From an uncultured Sphingomonadaceae bacterium (GTDB taxonomy: Bacteria; Pseudomonadota; Alphaproteobacteria; Sphingomonadales; Sphingomonadaceae), in contig CANNFX010000002.1 of the NCBI GenBank assembly GCA_947504025.1, forward strand, positions 372,001 through 436,000: a stretch of 64,000 bases of DNA. The letters run 5' to 3'. Below, in pieces: positions 31,828 through 40,834 of this stretch. The notes beneath the pieces are model-generated. The model ran no database searches. It was not told the DNA's origin and saw nothing but the letters and a program-made list of their open reading frames with translations. How positions within the stretch are numbered: position 1 is the first letter of the stretch; each line of letters begins with the position of its first letter. A program made the position numbers and the translations under genes.

Positions 31828-32184
31828 ATGCTGGCAAAAATCCCTTGGTTCGTCCTTGCACTCATTCACTTGCTGCCGGCATCGGCGCTGTTTCGTCCCG
31901 GGGCGTTGACCAGTCTATATGGTCTGCCAAACGGATCGCCACTGACTTTGCTTATACAGCACCGTGCGGCTTTGTTTCTGTGTGTGGTAATCGCAGCAAT
32001 ATGGGGAGCATTTGATGAGGGCGCTCGCGGTCTTGCATGCACCATCATTGGCGTGAGTATGATTTGTTTTCTCGTGCTCTACTGGACGCAAGGGGCACCT
32101 CAGAACCTTAGAACTATCGCGATTGCCGATCTGGTTGGCTTGCCCTTCCTCGTTTGGGCAGCGATGACCGCATTCAAAGCCTGA
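31828..32184 (+). CDS. Small four-helix membrane protein, unknown function
   Basis: The 118-aa protein has four predicted membrane segments (about residues 5-25, 40-62, 67-87 and 94-115) with very short loops and a cytoplasmic-type positive distribution. I do not recognise a characterised family. It starts with ATG 52 bases after the RES gene and its stop is 27 bases before the dehydrogenase start, so the three genes could share a transcript. No function proposed. Confidence 0.6.
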   Translation: MLAKIPWFVLALIHLLPASALFRPGALTSLYGLPNGSPLTLLIQHRAALFLCVVIAAIWGAFDEGARGLACTIIGVSMICFLVLYWTQGAPQNLRTIAIADLVGLPFLVWAAMTAFKA

Positions 32185-32210
32185 TCGAACAACCCAAGGG
32201 ATATTCCGCG

Positions 32211-33149
32211 ATGACCATAGCCGTATTGTCTTCACTGATCCGTCCCGCCATCGAGCCACATCTTCCCGATTGGGTCGATGCGCGGTGGTTTGCGTCCACC
32301 GACGAGTTGATGGAAATTGTGCCAGAGGCCGAGATCGGCTGGTTCGACTTGTACGACCACGCCCCGATGGCCGAGGCGGTGAAGCGCGCAAGCAAACTCA
32401 AATGGCTTAATTCGATCTATGCAGGGCTGGACTTCCTGCCGCTGGATTTGCTGGCCGAGCGCAACGTCACGGTCACCAACGGCGCGGGCATCAACGCGAT
32501 TACTATCGCCGAATATACCGTCATGATGATGCTGACTTATGCCAAGGGTTACAGGGATGTTGTGCGCGCGCAAGACAAGCGTGAATGGCTGCAGGACTCG
32601 CCTGGTAAGATCGAATTGGCTGGTAGCAAGGCGCTGCTCTTGGGTTATGGCGCTATCGGGAAATTGATTGAAACGCGACTGCAGGCGTTTGAAGTGGATG
32701 TGACGGTTGTTCGGCGTTCGGGCGGAGAGGGCGTCCTCGGTCCCAATGACTGGCAGGCGAAGCTCGGCGAATTCGATTGGATCATCCTGGCCGTACCTGC
32801 AACGCCCGAGACCGAAGGTATGATCGGTTCGGAAGAGCTTGAAGCTATGAACGGGACTTCCGTTCTGGTGAATATCGCACGCGGCAGCGTGGTGGATCAG
32901 GCGGCATTGGTTGCAGCACTCAGGGTAAAAAGCATTGGCGCGGCGCTGCTCGATGTCACGGATCCAGAGCCGTTACCGAGCGATCACGAACTGTGGACGC
33001 TCGGTAACGCACATGTCACCATGCATTTGTCGGGCAGGGCGCAGGACAAGATGTTCGCGCGTTCAGCACAACGCTTTCTGGAGAATCTTGGCCGGTACCA
33101 TGCGGGAATTTCGCTTGAGCCAATCTTCGATCCGGCACGGGGATACTAG
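32211..33149 (+). CDS. D-2-hydroxyacid dehydrogenase
   Basis: The ATG at 32211 gives a 312-aa protein that begins at the substrate-binding domain (MTIAVLSSLIRPAIEPHLPD). An upstream ATG in this frame overlaps the preceding gene and is less likely. The Rossmann domain has LLLGYGAIGKLIE (GxGxxG about 145-150). The catalytic Arg is R224 in VNIARGSVVD, the Glu E253 in DVTDPEPLP, and the His probably H272 in HVTMHLSG, where most relatives have PHxAG. It would interconvert a 2-hydroxy and a 2-oxo acid with NAD(P)H. The substrate is unknown. Confidence 0.87.
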   Translation: MTIAVLSSLIRPAIEPHLPDWVDARWFASTDELMEIVPEAEIGWFDLYDHAPMAEAVKRASKLKWLNSIYAGLDFLPLDLLAERNVTVTNGAGINAITIAEYTVMMMLTYAKGYRDVVRAQDKREWLQDSPGKIELAGSKALLLGYGAIGKLIETRLQAFEVDVTVVRRSGGEGVLGPNDWQAKLGEFDWIILAVPATPETEGMIGSEELEAMNGTSVLVNIARGSVVDQAALVAALRVKSIGAALLDVTDPEPLPSDHELWTLGNAHVTMHLSGRAQDKMFARSAQRFLENLGRYHAGISLEPIFDPARGY

Positions 33150-33505
33150 GCGTCCTCGAGCATTAAGAGCTCGATCGTAACGTCCAACCTCGGCTTTGGC
33201 AGCATCGCGTGATCGACCGACATAACAATCGCGTCCGCGACCAACTGCCCCGGGATACTGAATTCATGGTCGGACAGATCGGCGATTAGTCGCTCTGCTG
33301 CTGCAATCTCATCATCGCCAGTGAATGACAGGTCGAGCGTGTGGCGAGTCCCGGCAAAGGTGATGCTGGCCCATGACCGTTCGGCGTGGCGCCGGATTTT
33401 GCCGTGCCCGTCAGCCAGTTCCAGTATCGCTGCGCGCAGCTTCTCGCCCAGTGATTTGCGCGGCGGACGAGGGACGCGTGGCAAGCTCTTCATGTCACTT
33501 TGCAT
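33146..33505 (-). CDS. Uncharacterised 119-aa protein
   Basis: The protein has a basic N-terminus (KSLPRVPRPPRKSLGEKLR) and a mixed alpha/beta body (WASITFAGTRHTLDLSFTG, AAAERLIADLSDHEFSIPG, VTIELLMLEDA). No signal peptide, membrane segment or recognised motif is seen. The ATG at 33505 overlaps the stop of the 62-aa upstream gene by 11 bases; an alternative ATG at 33493 lies just past that stop. The two minus-strand genes are thus coupled and diverge from an XRE-S24 regulator. Its 3' end overlaps the convergent dehydrogenase by 4 bases. Function unknown. Confidence 0.6.
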   Translation of the reverse strand: MQSDMKSLPRVPRPPRKSLGEKLRAAILELADGHGKIRRHAERSWASITFAGTRHTLDLSFTGDDEIAAAERLIADLSDHEFSIPGQLVADAIVMSVDHAMLPKPRLDVTIELLMLEDA

Positions 33506-33683
33506 TGACTGTTCCTCGATATTTGTTCATGAAATGTTCCACACGTTGTTCTGTGGATGGGCGGGGCATGCGCCCGTTCCGCAGATCGAGCACGAAGCGC
33601 GGATCACGTGTGGCTAGGCGGCCGAATTTTGTGGCCGGCATCCCGGTGTGGCGAAGGAATTTTTCGATGTTTCTTATCAGCAT
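33495..33683 (-). CDS. Small HTH-like protein, unknown function
   Basis: The 62-aa basic protein IEKFLRHTGMPATKFGRLATRDPRFVLDLR has the spacing of a lambda-repressor-type helix-turn-helix: a helix, then MPATKFGRLAT as helix 2, then DPRFVLDLRNGR as recognition helix. An arginine-rich end follows. It is the first gene of a two-gene minus-strand unit and is transcribed away from the XRE-S24 regulator, from which it is separated by 92 bases holding repeat motifs. The HTH assignment is by eye and the target unknown; it may be regulated by its divergent neighbour. Confidence 0.6.
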   Translation of the reverse strand: MLIRNIEKFLRHTGMPATKFGRLATRDPRFVLDLRNGRMPRPSTEQRVEHFMNKYRGTVNAK

Positions 33684-33734
33684 GTGCGACCCTGCGACTC
33701 GAAGTTGGTGGAACCCGATAGTTCAACGGTGAAA

Positions 33735-33769
33735 TCCTACTTGTCTAGGAAAAATCTTTCATCTAGGAA
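33735..33769. promoter_or_regulatory. Candidate operator repeats in the divergent regulatory region
   Basis: TCTAGGAA occurs twice in the same orientation (33744-33751 and 33762-33769), 18 bases apart, just ahead of the XRE-S24 gene start. The first copy also forms an inverted repeat with TCCTA at 33735-33739 (six-base spacer). Their position between divergent regulator genes suggests a binding site for the S24 repressor or the small HTH protein. Confidence 0.45.
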
Positions 33770-33775
33770 GGAAAA

Positions 33776-34456
33776 ATGAAAAAACCGCAGGAAATAGCCG
33801 ATTTCGATCCAAGGGTGCGCTTGCTCGCCCTTTCCCAGGAAAGAGGCGCTAGCCTGTCTGGATTGTCTGATTTGATCGGCCGTAACGCTAGCTATCTCCA
33901 GCAATTCATCCGCAAGGGGAGTCCGCGCAAGCTGGAGGAGCAGGATCGCCGTACACTTGCTCAGTTCTTCGGCGTTGAGGAGGGCGAGCTTGGCGCGCCG
34001 GATGATTCACCAAACAGAAGCGGCGAGAGCAATGGCGCCCGGACAAGACGCACCGGTTATGCCGCTATTCCTCGCTTGCCGCTGGGGGCTTCGGCTGGTC
34101 CCGGTGCGACAAGCGATAGTGAGCGACCATATGATACTCTTGGCTTTTCACAGCTTTGGTTGCGCGAGCAAGGCTTTGATCCTGCGATGTTGAGCGCGAT
34201 TGAGGTGAAGGGCGATTCGATGGAACCGCTGCTACGTGACGGAGATGAGATATTGGTCGACCGGACGCCTCGCGCGCTGCGTGACGGGATACATGTCGTG
34301 CGCCTCGGCGATACGCTGCTCGTAAAACGCGTGCAGGCCGTCGGGGCCGAGCGGCTTTCGTTGATTAGCCAGAACGATGCATATGCAGCGATTGAAGTTG
34401 ATGCACGCGAGGCTGAAATCGTTGGCCGCGTGGTTTGGAAGGGCGGCCGGCTCTAA
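33776..34456 (+). CDS. XRE-type repressor with S24 (LexA-like) peptidase domain
   Basis: The 226-aa protein has an N-terminal helix-turn-helix (about 12-60; LSGLSDLIGRNASYLQQFI), a linker rich in Ser/Gly/Arg (about 75-110) and a C-terminal S24 domain with S148 in VKGDSMEPLL and K184 in LLVKRVQAV, the Ser-Lys pair used for self-cleavage in LexA/CI-type repressors. No Ala-Gly cleavage site stands out clearly in the linker (GASAGPGA is a candidate). It may be an SOS-like or stress-responsive repressor. It starts seven bases after a TCTAGGAA repeat and is divergent from a small HTH gene. Confidence 0.82.
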   Translation: MKKPQEIADFDPRVRLLALSQERGASLSGLSDLIGRNASYLQQFIRKGSPRKLEEQDRRTLAQFFGVEEGELGAPDDSPNRSGESNGARTRRTGYAAIPRLPLGASAGPGATSDSERPYDTLGFSQLWLREQGFDPAMLSAIEVKGDSMEPLLRDGDEILVDRTPRALRDGIHVVRLGDTLLVKRVQAVGAERLSLISQNDAYAAIEVDAREAEIVGRVVWKGGRL

Positions 34457-34498
34457 GCGCCGTTGCAATTAACGGCTGCTCGCGCCATCTCGGCAGCT

Positions 34499-35164
34499 AT
34501 GACAGAAGCTAACCAACCTCCGTTACGTGCGGCAATTTTGCCGGTCACGCCGCTTCAGCAGAATTGCAGCCTCATTTGGTGCACCAAAACGATGAAGGGT
34601 GCTCTAGTTGATCCTGGCGGTGACTTACCGATGCTAAAGGCCGCCGTGGAGAAGGTTGGCGTCACGCTTGAAAAACTGCTTGTGACGCATGGTCATATTG
34701 ATCATTGCGGTGAGACCGGGGTGTTGGCGAAGGAACTGGGTCTGACGATCGAAGGGCCGCATGAAGCCGACCGTTTCTGGATTTCGCGCCTCGACGAAGA
34801 CGGCAAGAAATACGGGATTAATGGTCAGATTTTCGAACCTGACCGCTGGTTGGACGATGGTGATCAGGTGACCGTTGGCGAGCTGACGCTCGATGTTATC
34901 CATTGCCCTGGGCACACGCCCGGCCACGTGATTTTCCATCACGCGCCGAGCAAATTTGCGATTGTCGGTGACGTTTTGTTTCAGGGCTCAATCGGACGGA
35001 CAGATTTCCCGATGGGTAATCATCAGGATCTGCTCGATTCGATAACCGGGAAACTATGGCCATTAGGAGAAGATATAACCTTCATCCCGGGTCACGGTCC
35101 GACCAGCACATTTGGTCAGGAGCGCAAAACCAACCAGTTCGTCAGCGATTCTGCTTTATCCTGA
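34499..35164 (+). CDS. MBL-fold metallo-hydrolase (glyoxalase II-like)
   Basis: Metallo-beta-lactamase-fold protein with LLVTHGHIDHCGETG (the HxHxDH dinuclear metal motif), HCPGHTPGHVIFHH, IVGDVLFQGSIGRTD and FIPGHGPTSTFGQE in the order seen in glyoxalase II-like thioester hydrolases. I use the ATG at 34499 (221 aa); a TTG at 34463 would add 12 residues with no family support. It could hydrolyse S-acylglutathione or related thioesters. The C-terminal substrate-binding domain of true GloB is missing, so the activity may differ. It follows the S24 regulator by about 40 bases. Confidence 0.85.
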   Translation: MTEANQPPLRAAILPVTPLQQNCSLIWCTKTMKGALVDPGGDLPMLKAAVEKVGVTLEKLLVTHGHIDHCGETGVLAKELGLTIEGPHEADRFWISRLDEDGKKYGINGQIFEPDRWLDDGDQVTVGELTLDVIHCPGHTPGHVIFHHAPSKFAIVGDVLFQGSIGRTDFPMGNHQDLLDSITGKLWPLGEDITFIPGHGPTSTFGQERKTNQFVSDSALS

Positions 35165-35173
35165 CCGGGCTGA

Positions 35174-35563
35174 TTACATTACGCCCATTGCGACCAGTGC
35201 TGCCACAATGGCGAGGCCTAGCAGCGTCAGCAATGTTACAATCGTGCCAATGAAGCGTCCCTGACCGAACTTGCCGTCCATACCAAATGCGTGGGCGACG
35301 CGGCCGAGCATGAAGATACCAGCGACGAACGCCAGCCAATTGCCGCCTTTGCCTGCAATTTCGATCACAGCGATAAGGAACAGGGCGAACGGTGTCGTTT
35401 CGACGAAATTCATCTGCGCGCGCATGCGGCGGATAAGCGCTTCGTTACCGCCATCACCAACGCTGATTTCTTCAGCCCGGCGAATCGCGCCGATACGAAA
35501 CATAAGCCAGATAGTTAGAATGCCGGCAGCGGCTGCTGCAGCCAGTGTCACAGGTAGAAGCAT
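35174..35563 (-). CDS. MAPEG family membrane protein
   Basis: The 129-aa protein has four membrane segments and the MAPEG pattern: an N-terminal helix, then RRMRAQMNFVETTPFALFLI, which contains the conserved Asn-Phe-x-Glu (glutathione-site) residues, then GRVAHAFGM in the third region. MAPEG proteins are trimeric membrane enzymes or binding proteins acting on glutathione and eicosanoid-like lipids; bacterial members are mostly uncharacterised. Convergent with the MBL gene. A 201-base gap without a recognised gene (35564-35764) separates it from rpmF and presumably carries both promoters. Confidence 0.85.
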   Translation of the reverse strand: MLLPVTLAAAAAAGILTIWLMFRIGAIRRAEEISVGDGGNEALIRRMRAQMNFVETTPFALFLIAVIEIAGKGGNWLAFVAGIFMLGRVAHAFGMDGKFGQGRFIGTIVTLLTLLGLAIVAALVAMGVM

Positions 35564-35764
35564 GGAAATTCCCCTTTAATTAGTTGCAACCCGCTACTGA
35601 CTTATCATTTACTATGCAACCGCTGCTTGCAACTCGTGGCCATTGCGTTATAGGCCGCGCCTTCGCCGCTCACTCGAAGCGTTCGGATGCCGCCTTGTGC
35701 GGGACCGGCCCTTCGCCTAAAGCGGCCCCGAGAAACAATAGATCTAGACAGAATAGGTGCCGCA

Positions 35765-35944
35765 ATGGCTGTCCCTAAAAGAAAAGTATCGCCGCATCGT
35801 CGTGGCAACCGTCGTTCGCATGATTCGTTGAAGGTAGAAGCCTTCCACGAATGCAATAATTGCGGCGAATTGAAGCGCCCGCACAATTTGTGCAATGCTT
35901 GTGGCCACTATAACGGCCGCGAAGTCGTCGCCGTCGGCCTCTAA
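35765..35944 (+). CDS. rpmF: 50S ribosomal protein L32
   Basis: The 59-aa basic protein starts [20 protein letters not shown], the L32 hallmark, and has four cysteines ([18 protein letters not shown]) that form a zinc-ribbon. I use the ATG at 35765; upstream in-frame codons add unrelated sequence. It is part of the large ribosomal subunit. It leads the conserved rpmF-plsX-fabH order, linking ribosome and fatty-acid/phospholipid synthesis genes. Confidence 0.97.
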   Translation: MAVPKRKVSPHRRGNRRSHDSLKVEAFHECNNCGELKRPHNLCNACGHYNGREVVAVGL

Positions 35945-35968
35945 AATCCTCCAGCCGGAGAACGCCTG

Positions 35969-37003
35969 ATGAATTTGCCGCGTATCGCCATCGACGCGAT
36001 GGGCGGTGATGAAGGCGTGCGTGTGATGGTCGAGGGTGCCTCGATTGCCCGCCGCAAACATGACCGGTTCCAGTTTCTATTGGTGGGTGATCAAGAGCGC
36101 ATCGAACGCGCCCTTGCAGAGCATCCTGGCATGGCTGCCGCATCCGAAATTCTCCACGCTCCCGATATTGTCGGCGGCGAAGAAAAGCCGACACAGGCTC
36201 TACGGCGCGCCAAGACTACATCGATGGGCCTGGCAATCAACGCGGTGAAGACAGGCGCTGCGGGCGCTGCGATTAGCGGCGGCAACACCGGCGCACTAAT
36301 GGCGATGAGCAAGCTGGCGTTGCGCACGATGCCAGGCATCGACCGGCCTGCACTTGCAGCATTGATGCCTACGCTAGAAGACAGCGACGTTATCATGCTC
36401 GACCTTGGCGCAAATACCGATTGCGACGCCCGCAATCTGGTGCAATTCGCGATCATGGGCGCTGCTTATTCCCGTATTCTGACAGGCCGCGATGAACCGC
36501 GCGTCCGCCTGCTCAATATCGGCACAGAAGAACTCAAGGGCACTGACCAATTGCAAGATGCCGCCGCTCAGCTTCGGGCTGCGACCGGCCTTGCGATGAG
36601 CTTTGATGGATATGTTGAAGCGGATAAGATCAATCGCGGCGAAGTGGATGTGGTCGTAACGGATGGTTTTTCAGGCAATATTGCCTTGAAGGCGATCGAA
36701 GGAACGGCGCGTTTTGTGACCGATCTTCTGCGCGCGGCCTTCACCAGTTCGATCCGTTCGAAGGTTGGCTTTCTGGTTTCACGACCGGCGACCGAATTGT
36801 TGAAACACCACCTCGACCCGAATAATCACAACGGGGCAGTTTTTCTCGGACTGAATGGTGTTATCGTGAAAAGCCACGGCAGCGCGACTGCCGTAGGCGT
36901 GGCCAATGCGGTTACCGTTGCGGCGCGACTGCTTGAAGAGAAACTGACCGAGCGGATCATCGCAGATACAGCAGCGCTCGATCTAGCGGGTGCGGACAAG
37001 TGA
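35969..37003 (+). CDS. plsX: Phosphate acyltransferase PlsX
   Basis: The 344-aa protein begins [21 protein letters not shown], the PlsX start, and contains [57 protein letters not shown] and [18 protein letters not shown]. It converts acyl-ACP and phosphate to acyl-phosphate, the donor for PlsY in phosphatidic acid synthesis, at the cytoplasmic side of the membrane. It lies 24 bases after rpmF and overlaps fabH by 4 bases (GTGA), as in many proteobacteria. Confidence 0.97.
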   Translation: MNLPRIAIDAMGGDEGVRVMVEGASIARRKHDRFQFLLVGDQERIERALAEHPGMAAASEILHAPDIVGGEEKPTQALRRAKTTSMGLAINAVKTGAAGAAISGGNTGALMAMSKLALRTMPGIDRPALAALMPTLEDSDVIMLDLGANTDCDARNLVQFAIMGAAYSRILTGRDEPRVRLLNIGTEELKGTDQLQDAAAQLRAATGLAMSFDGYVEADKINRGEVDVVVTDGFSGNIALKAIEGTARFVTDLLRAAFTSSIRSKVGFLVSRPATELLKHHLDPNNHNGAVFLGLNGVIVKSHGSATAVGVANAVTVAARLLEEKLTERIIADTAALDLAGADK

Positions 37004-37965
37004 TCCGCAGCGTCATTCGGGGCAGCGGATCGGCTCTACCTGCGCGATCTGTCGGTAATGCCGAGCTAGCAAAGACGGTCGATACCAGTGATGACTGGAT
37101 TGTCGAGCGCACGGGAATTCGCAACCGCTATATCGCGGATGACAGCGAAACAACTTCAAGCCTCGCTACAGATGCTGCACGCGCCGCTTTGGCCGCTGCC
37201 GGCTTGGACGCTTCTGATATCGATCTCATCGTGCTGGCGACTGCCACGCCTGACCAGACATTTCCGGCCACCGCAACCATCGTACAGAATGCTCTGGGCT
37301 GTAATGGCGGGATAGCTTTTGATGTCGCTGCGGTTTGTTCCGGCTTTCTATATGCACTCGGTACAGCTGATTCGATGTTACGCACCGGCATGGCCAAACG
37401 CGCGTTGGTGATCGGTGCGGAAACATTCAGCCGGATCATGGACTGGGAAGACCGCACAACCTGCGTGCTGTTCGGTGACGGGGCTGGCGCTATTGTTCTT
37501 GAGGCAGTGGAAGGCGAAGCAGGCGATGCCGGCGTTATCGCTACCAAGCTACACGCCGATGGCGCCCACAATCAGCTGCTCTATGTCGATGGTGGACCGT
37601 CGACGACGGGCACTGTGGGTAAATTGCGTATGAAGGGCCGCGAAGTGTTTCGCCATGCGGTGGTCAATCTAGCATCAGTGCTCAACGAAACGCTTGAGGA
37701 TGCAGGACTTGCTGCGGAGGACATCGATTGGGTTGTACCGCACCAAGCTAACGCCCGTATCCTGGATGCGACGGCGCGCAAGTTGGGGCTGCCGGCAGAA
37801 AAAGTGATTGTTACTGTCGACCAGCATGCCAACACTTCGGCTGCGTCAGTACCGTTGGCGTTCGACGTTGGTATCCGTGATGGCAGGATCAAACCTGGCG
37901 ATCTGGTGATGTTTGAAGCAATGGGCGGCGGCTTTACATGGGGCGCATGTCTGGCACGCATGTAA
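37000..37965 (+). CDS. fabH: 3-oxoacyl-ACP synthase III
   Basis: The 321-aa initiating condensing enzyme of fatty-acid synthesis starts at a GTG overlapping the plsX stop. The catalytic triad is C113 ([12 protein letters not shown]), H248 ([10 protein letters not shown]) and N278 ([11 protein letters not shown]). It joins acetyl-CoA or another short starter with malonyl-ACP. The family length and all motifs are normal. The next gene, ihfA, has its own promoter candidate in the 115-base gap. Confidence 0.97.
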   Translation: MIRSVIRGSGSALPARSVGNAELAKTVDTSDDWIVERTGIRNRYIADDSETTSSLATDAARAALAAAGLDASDIDLIVLATATPDQTFPATATIVQNALGCNGGIAFDVAAVCSGFLYALGTADSMLRTGMAKRALVIGAETFSRIMDWEDRTTCVLFGDGAGAIVLEAVEGEAGDAGVIATKLHADGAHNQLLYVDGGPSTTGTVGKLRMKGREVFRHAVVNLASVLNETLEDAGLAAEDIDWVVPHQANARILDATARKLGLPAEKVIVTVDQHANTSAASVPLAFDVGIRDGRIKPGDLVMFEAMGGGFTWGACLARM

Positions 37966-38004
37966 CCTAGATTGGTTTGCGTCGTGGATTAAGTACTGCA
38001 GCCA

Positions 38005-38032
38005 TTGAGTTTGTTACGGTTTCGCGTATAAT
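38005..38032 (+). promoter_or_regulatory. Sigma-70-type promoter candidate for ihfA
   Basis: TTGAGT at 38005-38010 and a perfect TATAAT at 38027-38032 with a 16-base spacer lie 49 bases upstream of the ihfA start. A GGAGAG-like ribosome site precedes the ATG. This is the most consensus-like promoter I noticed in the window. Confidence 0.5.
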
Positions 38033-38080
38033 CAAAATGTAAGTATTCTTTCGGGTCGCACCGATTTTGGAGAGCTGATA

Positions 38081-38377
38081 ATGGCTTCTGCAGGAACATT
38101 GACCCGCGCCGACCTTGCCGAAACGATTAGCCGGAAGATGGGCTTTTCAAGGGCTGAATCTTTAGATTTTGTTGAATCGATCCTTCGCCATATGTGCAGT
38201 GCCATGACCAATGGCGAAAATGTGAAGGTTTCCGGCTTCGGAAGCTTCGTGCTGCGTGATAAGAAAGAACGGATCGGTCGTAACCCCAAAACGGGCGTTG
38301 AAGTGCCAATTACGCCGCGTCGCGTGATGACCTTCCGTTCTAGTCAGATCCTCAAAGACCGGATCGCCAAGGGCTGA
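38081..38377 (+). CDS. ihfA: Integration host factor alpha subunit
   Basis: The 98-aa DNA-bending protein shows [41 protein letters not shown] with the HU/IHF signature, and [15 protein letters not shown] at the DNA-intercalating arm; the Asn-Pro pair that inserts into the minor groove is present. It forms a heterodimer with IhfB, encoded elsewhere. It shapes nucleoid DNA, promoters and recombination sites. It is followed 1 base later by the merR gene, a common pair in alphaproteobacteria and gammaproteobacterial relatives. Confidence 0.95.
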   Translation: MASAGTLTRADLAETISRKMGFSRAESLDFVESILRHMCSAMTNGENVKVSGFGSFVLRDKKERIGRNPKTGVEVPITPRRVMTFRSSQILKDRIAKG

Positions 38378-38378
38378 T

Positions 38379-38753
38379 ATGGCATCTCCTACCTTCACTG
38401 ACGGCAAAGATGCGGATGCTCTCCGTACGATTGGTGAAGTGGTGAAGGCAACGGGGATCAAGGCGCATGTGCTGCGCTATTGGGAACAGCAGTTTCCAAT
38501 GCTCGATCCGCTCAAACGCAGTGGTGGCCGCCGATATTATCGACCTGAAGACGTTGATATGGTCACCACTATTGATCGGCTGGTAAATCGTGAAGGTTTC
38601 ACCCTGAAAGGCGCCCGTATGGCGCTTGAAAGCGGGGGAGGCGAGTCCGATCAATCTCAGGCCGCACCGGTGGCTCCACCTGCTGCGGCTTCAGAGATTA
38701 TCCCACAATTGAAAGTGATTCGTAGCCGGTTGGCCGCAGCGCTCGAACGCTAG
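38379..38753 (+). CDS. MerR-family transcriptional regulator
   Basis: The 124-aa protein has an N-terminal MerR winged helix (LRTIGEVVKATGIKAHVLRYWEQQF, then GGRRYYRPEDVDMV) and a short Ala/Pro-rich linker before a C-terminal helix (LKVIRSRLAAALER) for dimerisation. No effector-binding cysteines are present. The position directly after ihfA (1-base gap) is conserved in many proteobacteria, where its targets are unclear. Confidence 0.88.
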   Translation: MASPTFTDGKDADALRTIGEVVKATGIKAHVLRYWEQQFPMLDPLKRSGGRRYYRPEDVDMVTTIDRLVNREGFTLKGARMALESGGGESDQSQAAPVAPPAAASEIIPQLKVIRSRLAAALER

Positions 38754-38870
38754 GAATTTAGCTTAAGATATGCCGCATTGCGTGCAGATCACTTGATCTA
38801 CTCGATGGCGAAGCTGTGCCAAGACGCCTAAGGTGCCTTCACGCATTTCGAATCTACGAGGACTTTCCCG

Positions 38871-40304
38871 ATGACCGTATCTTATGACGCCGCACCAGCT
38901 CTCTACATCGACGGCGAATGGAGGTCGGGTGACGGACGGGACACGCAGGCGGTTGTGAATCCAGCCACGGGTGAGGCAATTGGCCAAGTGCCTTTGGCGA
39001 CGGCGCAGGATCTTGATGATGCGCTTGCCGCCGCTGAACGCGGTTTCGCCGTTTGGAAGGCCACAGATGTGGATGCCCGTGGGGCGATCCTGCGGAAGGC
39101 TGCAGAAATTCTGCGCGGCCGGGCGAAGGATATCGGCAAGCTGCTGACGATGGAGCAAGGCAAACCGGTCGCCGAAGCTACGGGCGAAGTTATGGGGGCT
39201 GCCCAGATTCTCGATTGGTCGGCCGAAGAAGCCAAACGCATTTATGGCCGTGTTCTGGTCCGGCCGACGGGACAACGCTCGATTGTGATTAAACAGCCGG
39301 TTGGTCCGGTTGCTGCATTCAGTCCATGGAATTTCCCTGTTTACCTGATGGCCAAGAAGCTTGGACCGGCATTGGCCTCGGGCTGCTCGGTCATTTCCAA
39401 ACCACCTGAAGAAACGCCGGCATGTTGCGGCGCATTGATGCAGGCACTGCATGATGCCGGCATGCCCAAGGGCGTGGTGCAATTGGTGCACGGAGTGCCG
39501 GATACAGTTAGTCGCCACCTCATGGGTTCGAAGGTGATCCGGAAGGTCAGCTTCACCGGTTCGGTCGGCGTGGGCAAGCACTTGATGAAACTGGCCGCTG
39601 ACAATCTCCAACGCGTGACGATGGAGCTGGGCGGTCATGCGCCGGTATTGATCTTCGATGATTGTGATCTCGAAAAGACGCTCGACATGGTTGTGCCGCA
39701 GAAGTTTCGTAACGCTGGGCAGGTATGCGTTTCCCCGACGCGCTTTTATGTTCAGGACAGTATTTACGACCGTTTCATCGACGGTTTTGCGGAGCGAACT
39801 AAGACTATTACGACGGGCAGCGGGCTCGATTCTGGCACTAAGATGGGGCCACTCGCCAACGTCCGTCGCCCCGATGCGATTGAGGAACTGGTCGGTGATG
39901 CTATCGCCAGCGGAGCGCGCGTAATGGCAGGTGGTTCACGCGGCGACGAAGGCTACTTTTTCCAACCGACGTTGCTCGCGGATGTGCCTGATAGCGCCTC
40001 GATTATGAACAATGAGCCATTTGGCCCAGTGGCCGTTTCAGCCCGGTTCGATACAGTTGAAGATGCAATTGCCAAGGCAAACCGCTTACCGTTCGGACTT
40101 GCAGCATTTGCCTTCACCGAGAACGGTCGCCGTGCAAATATCATCGGCGATGCGATTGAAGCCGGCATGGTCGGGGTCAACAGTTTTGGGATCAGCGGCG
40201 TCGATACGCCATTTGGCGGAGTGAAGGATTCAGGCTTTGGCAGCGAAGGCGGGCCAGAAGGCTTCGACAGCTATCTGGTGACCAAGGTAATTCACCAGGC
40301 CTGA
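38871..40304 (+). CDS. NAD(P)-dependent aldehyde dehydrogenase, succinate-semialdehyde type
   Basis: The 477-aa ALDH has PVGPVAAFSPWNFPVYL (the coenzyme-binding Trp-Asn motif), the FTGSVGVGKHL glycine motif, the general base E in MELGGHAPVLIF (about 245) and the nucleophile Cys in NAGQVCVSPTRFYV (about 287). The EPFGPVAVSA region is also present. The sequence style fits succinate-semialdehyde/glutarate-semialdehyde dehydrogenases. No GABA transaminase or transporter is next to it, so the exact substrate is uncertain. It ends 2 bases before the convergent phosphatase gene. Confidence 0.85.
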   Translation: MTVSYDAAPALYIDGEWRSGDGRDTQAVVNPATGEAIGQVPLATAQDLDDALAAAERGFAVWKATDVDARGAILRKAAEILRGRAKDIGKLLTMEQGKPVAEATGEVMGAAQILDWSAEEAKRIYGRVLVRPTGQRSIVIKQPVGPVAAFSPWNFPVYLMAKKLGPALASGCSVISKPPEETPACCGALMQALHDAGMPKGVVQLVHGVPDTVSRHLMGSKVIRKVSFTGSVGVGKHLMKLAADNLQRVTMELGGHAPVLIFDDCDLEKTLDMVVPQKFRNAGQVCVSPTRFYVQDSIYDRFIDGFAERTKTITTGSGLDSGTKMGPLANVRRPDAIEELVGDAIASGARVMAGGSRGDEGYFFQPTLLADVPDSASIMNNEPFGPVAVSARFDTVEDAIAKANRLPFGLAAFAFTENGRRANIIGDAIEAGMVGVNSFGISGVDTPFGGVKDSGFGSEGGPEGFDSYLVTKVIHQA

Positions 40305-40306
40305 TT

Positions 40307-40834
40307 TCATTCTTCGGGGCCAAGCTCCGGATCGAGATCACGTGGACGCTTTAGATGGACTAGTTTTCCGCAATCGCCGGAAAACTGTTCCCAGCTATCG
40401 ATATCCAATTCGAGGACAGCGAATGTTGCAGTCGGAAATTTTCCGGCTGCTTCGTCGAACAATGCGTTTTCGGCTGATGGCGGTACGATATCGAAGATCA
40501 AATCCTGCAGTCCCGGATTGTGCCCTGCCATGAGTATTGCCTGTTCGTCGTCGCTATGTTCACGGATCAATTCCATTAGCGTCACTGAACTGGCGAGATA
40601 GGCGCGTTTGTCCCACTCGATTTCGGTATCGGGTAGTGCTTCTGCGAGGGTTTGTTTGACGCGTTCTGCCGAACTGGCGATTATCTTGCTCCAAACCACG
40701 CCATGGGCGGCAATGTGGGCTCCCATCAGAGCCGCGCCGCGCCGTCCGCGTTCATTCAACCCGCGGTCAAAATCGCGTTTGGCGATATCGTCCCAGTCGG
40801 ACTTGGCGTGACGGAAAAGGCCCAAAGTCTTCAC
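40307..40834 (-). CDS. SixA-like histidine phosphatase
   Basis: The 175-aa protein has the histidine-phosphatase start TLGLFRHAKSDWDD with H8/H9 as phospho-acceptor, GLNERGRRGAALMG, SSAERVKQTLAEAL and the second His in ILMAGHNPGLQDL. E. coli SixA dephosphorylates phosphohistidine in the ArcB/PTS-Ntr system; the role here is unknown. The start overlaps the stop of the helicase gene by 4 bases, so they are co-translated. Confidence 0.88.
   Translation of the reverse strand: MKTLGLFRHAKSDWDDIAKRDFDRGLNERGRRGAALMGAHIAAHGVVWSKIIASSAERVKQTLAEALPDTEIEWDKRAYLASSVTLMELIREHSDDEQAILMAGHNPGLQDLIFDIVPPSAENALFDEAAGKFPTATFAVLELDIDSWEQFSGDCGKLVHLKRPRDLDPELGPEE

Noticed and set aside
35584..35633. Three TGCAAC motifs upstream of rpmF
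   Set aside because: Short, unevenly spaced (30 and 13 bases) and probably chance; no link to a known regulator.
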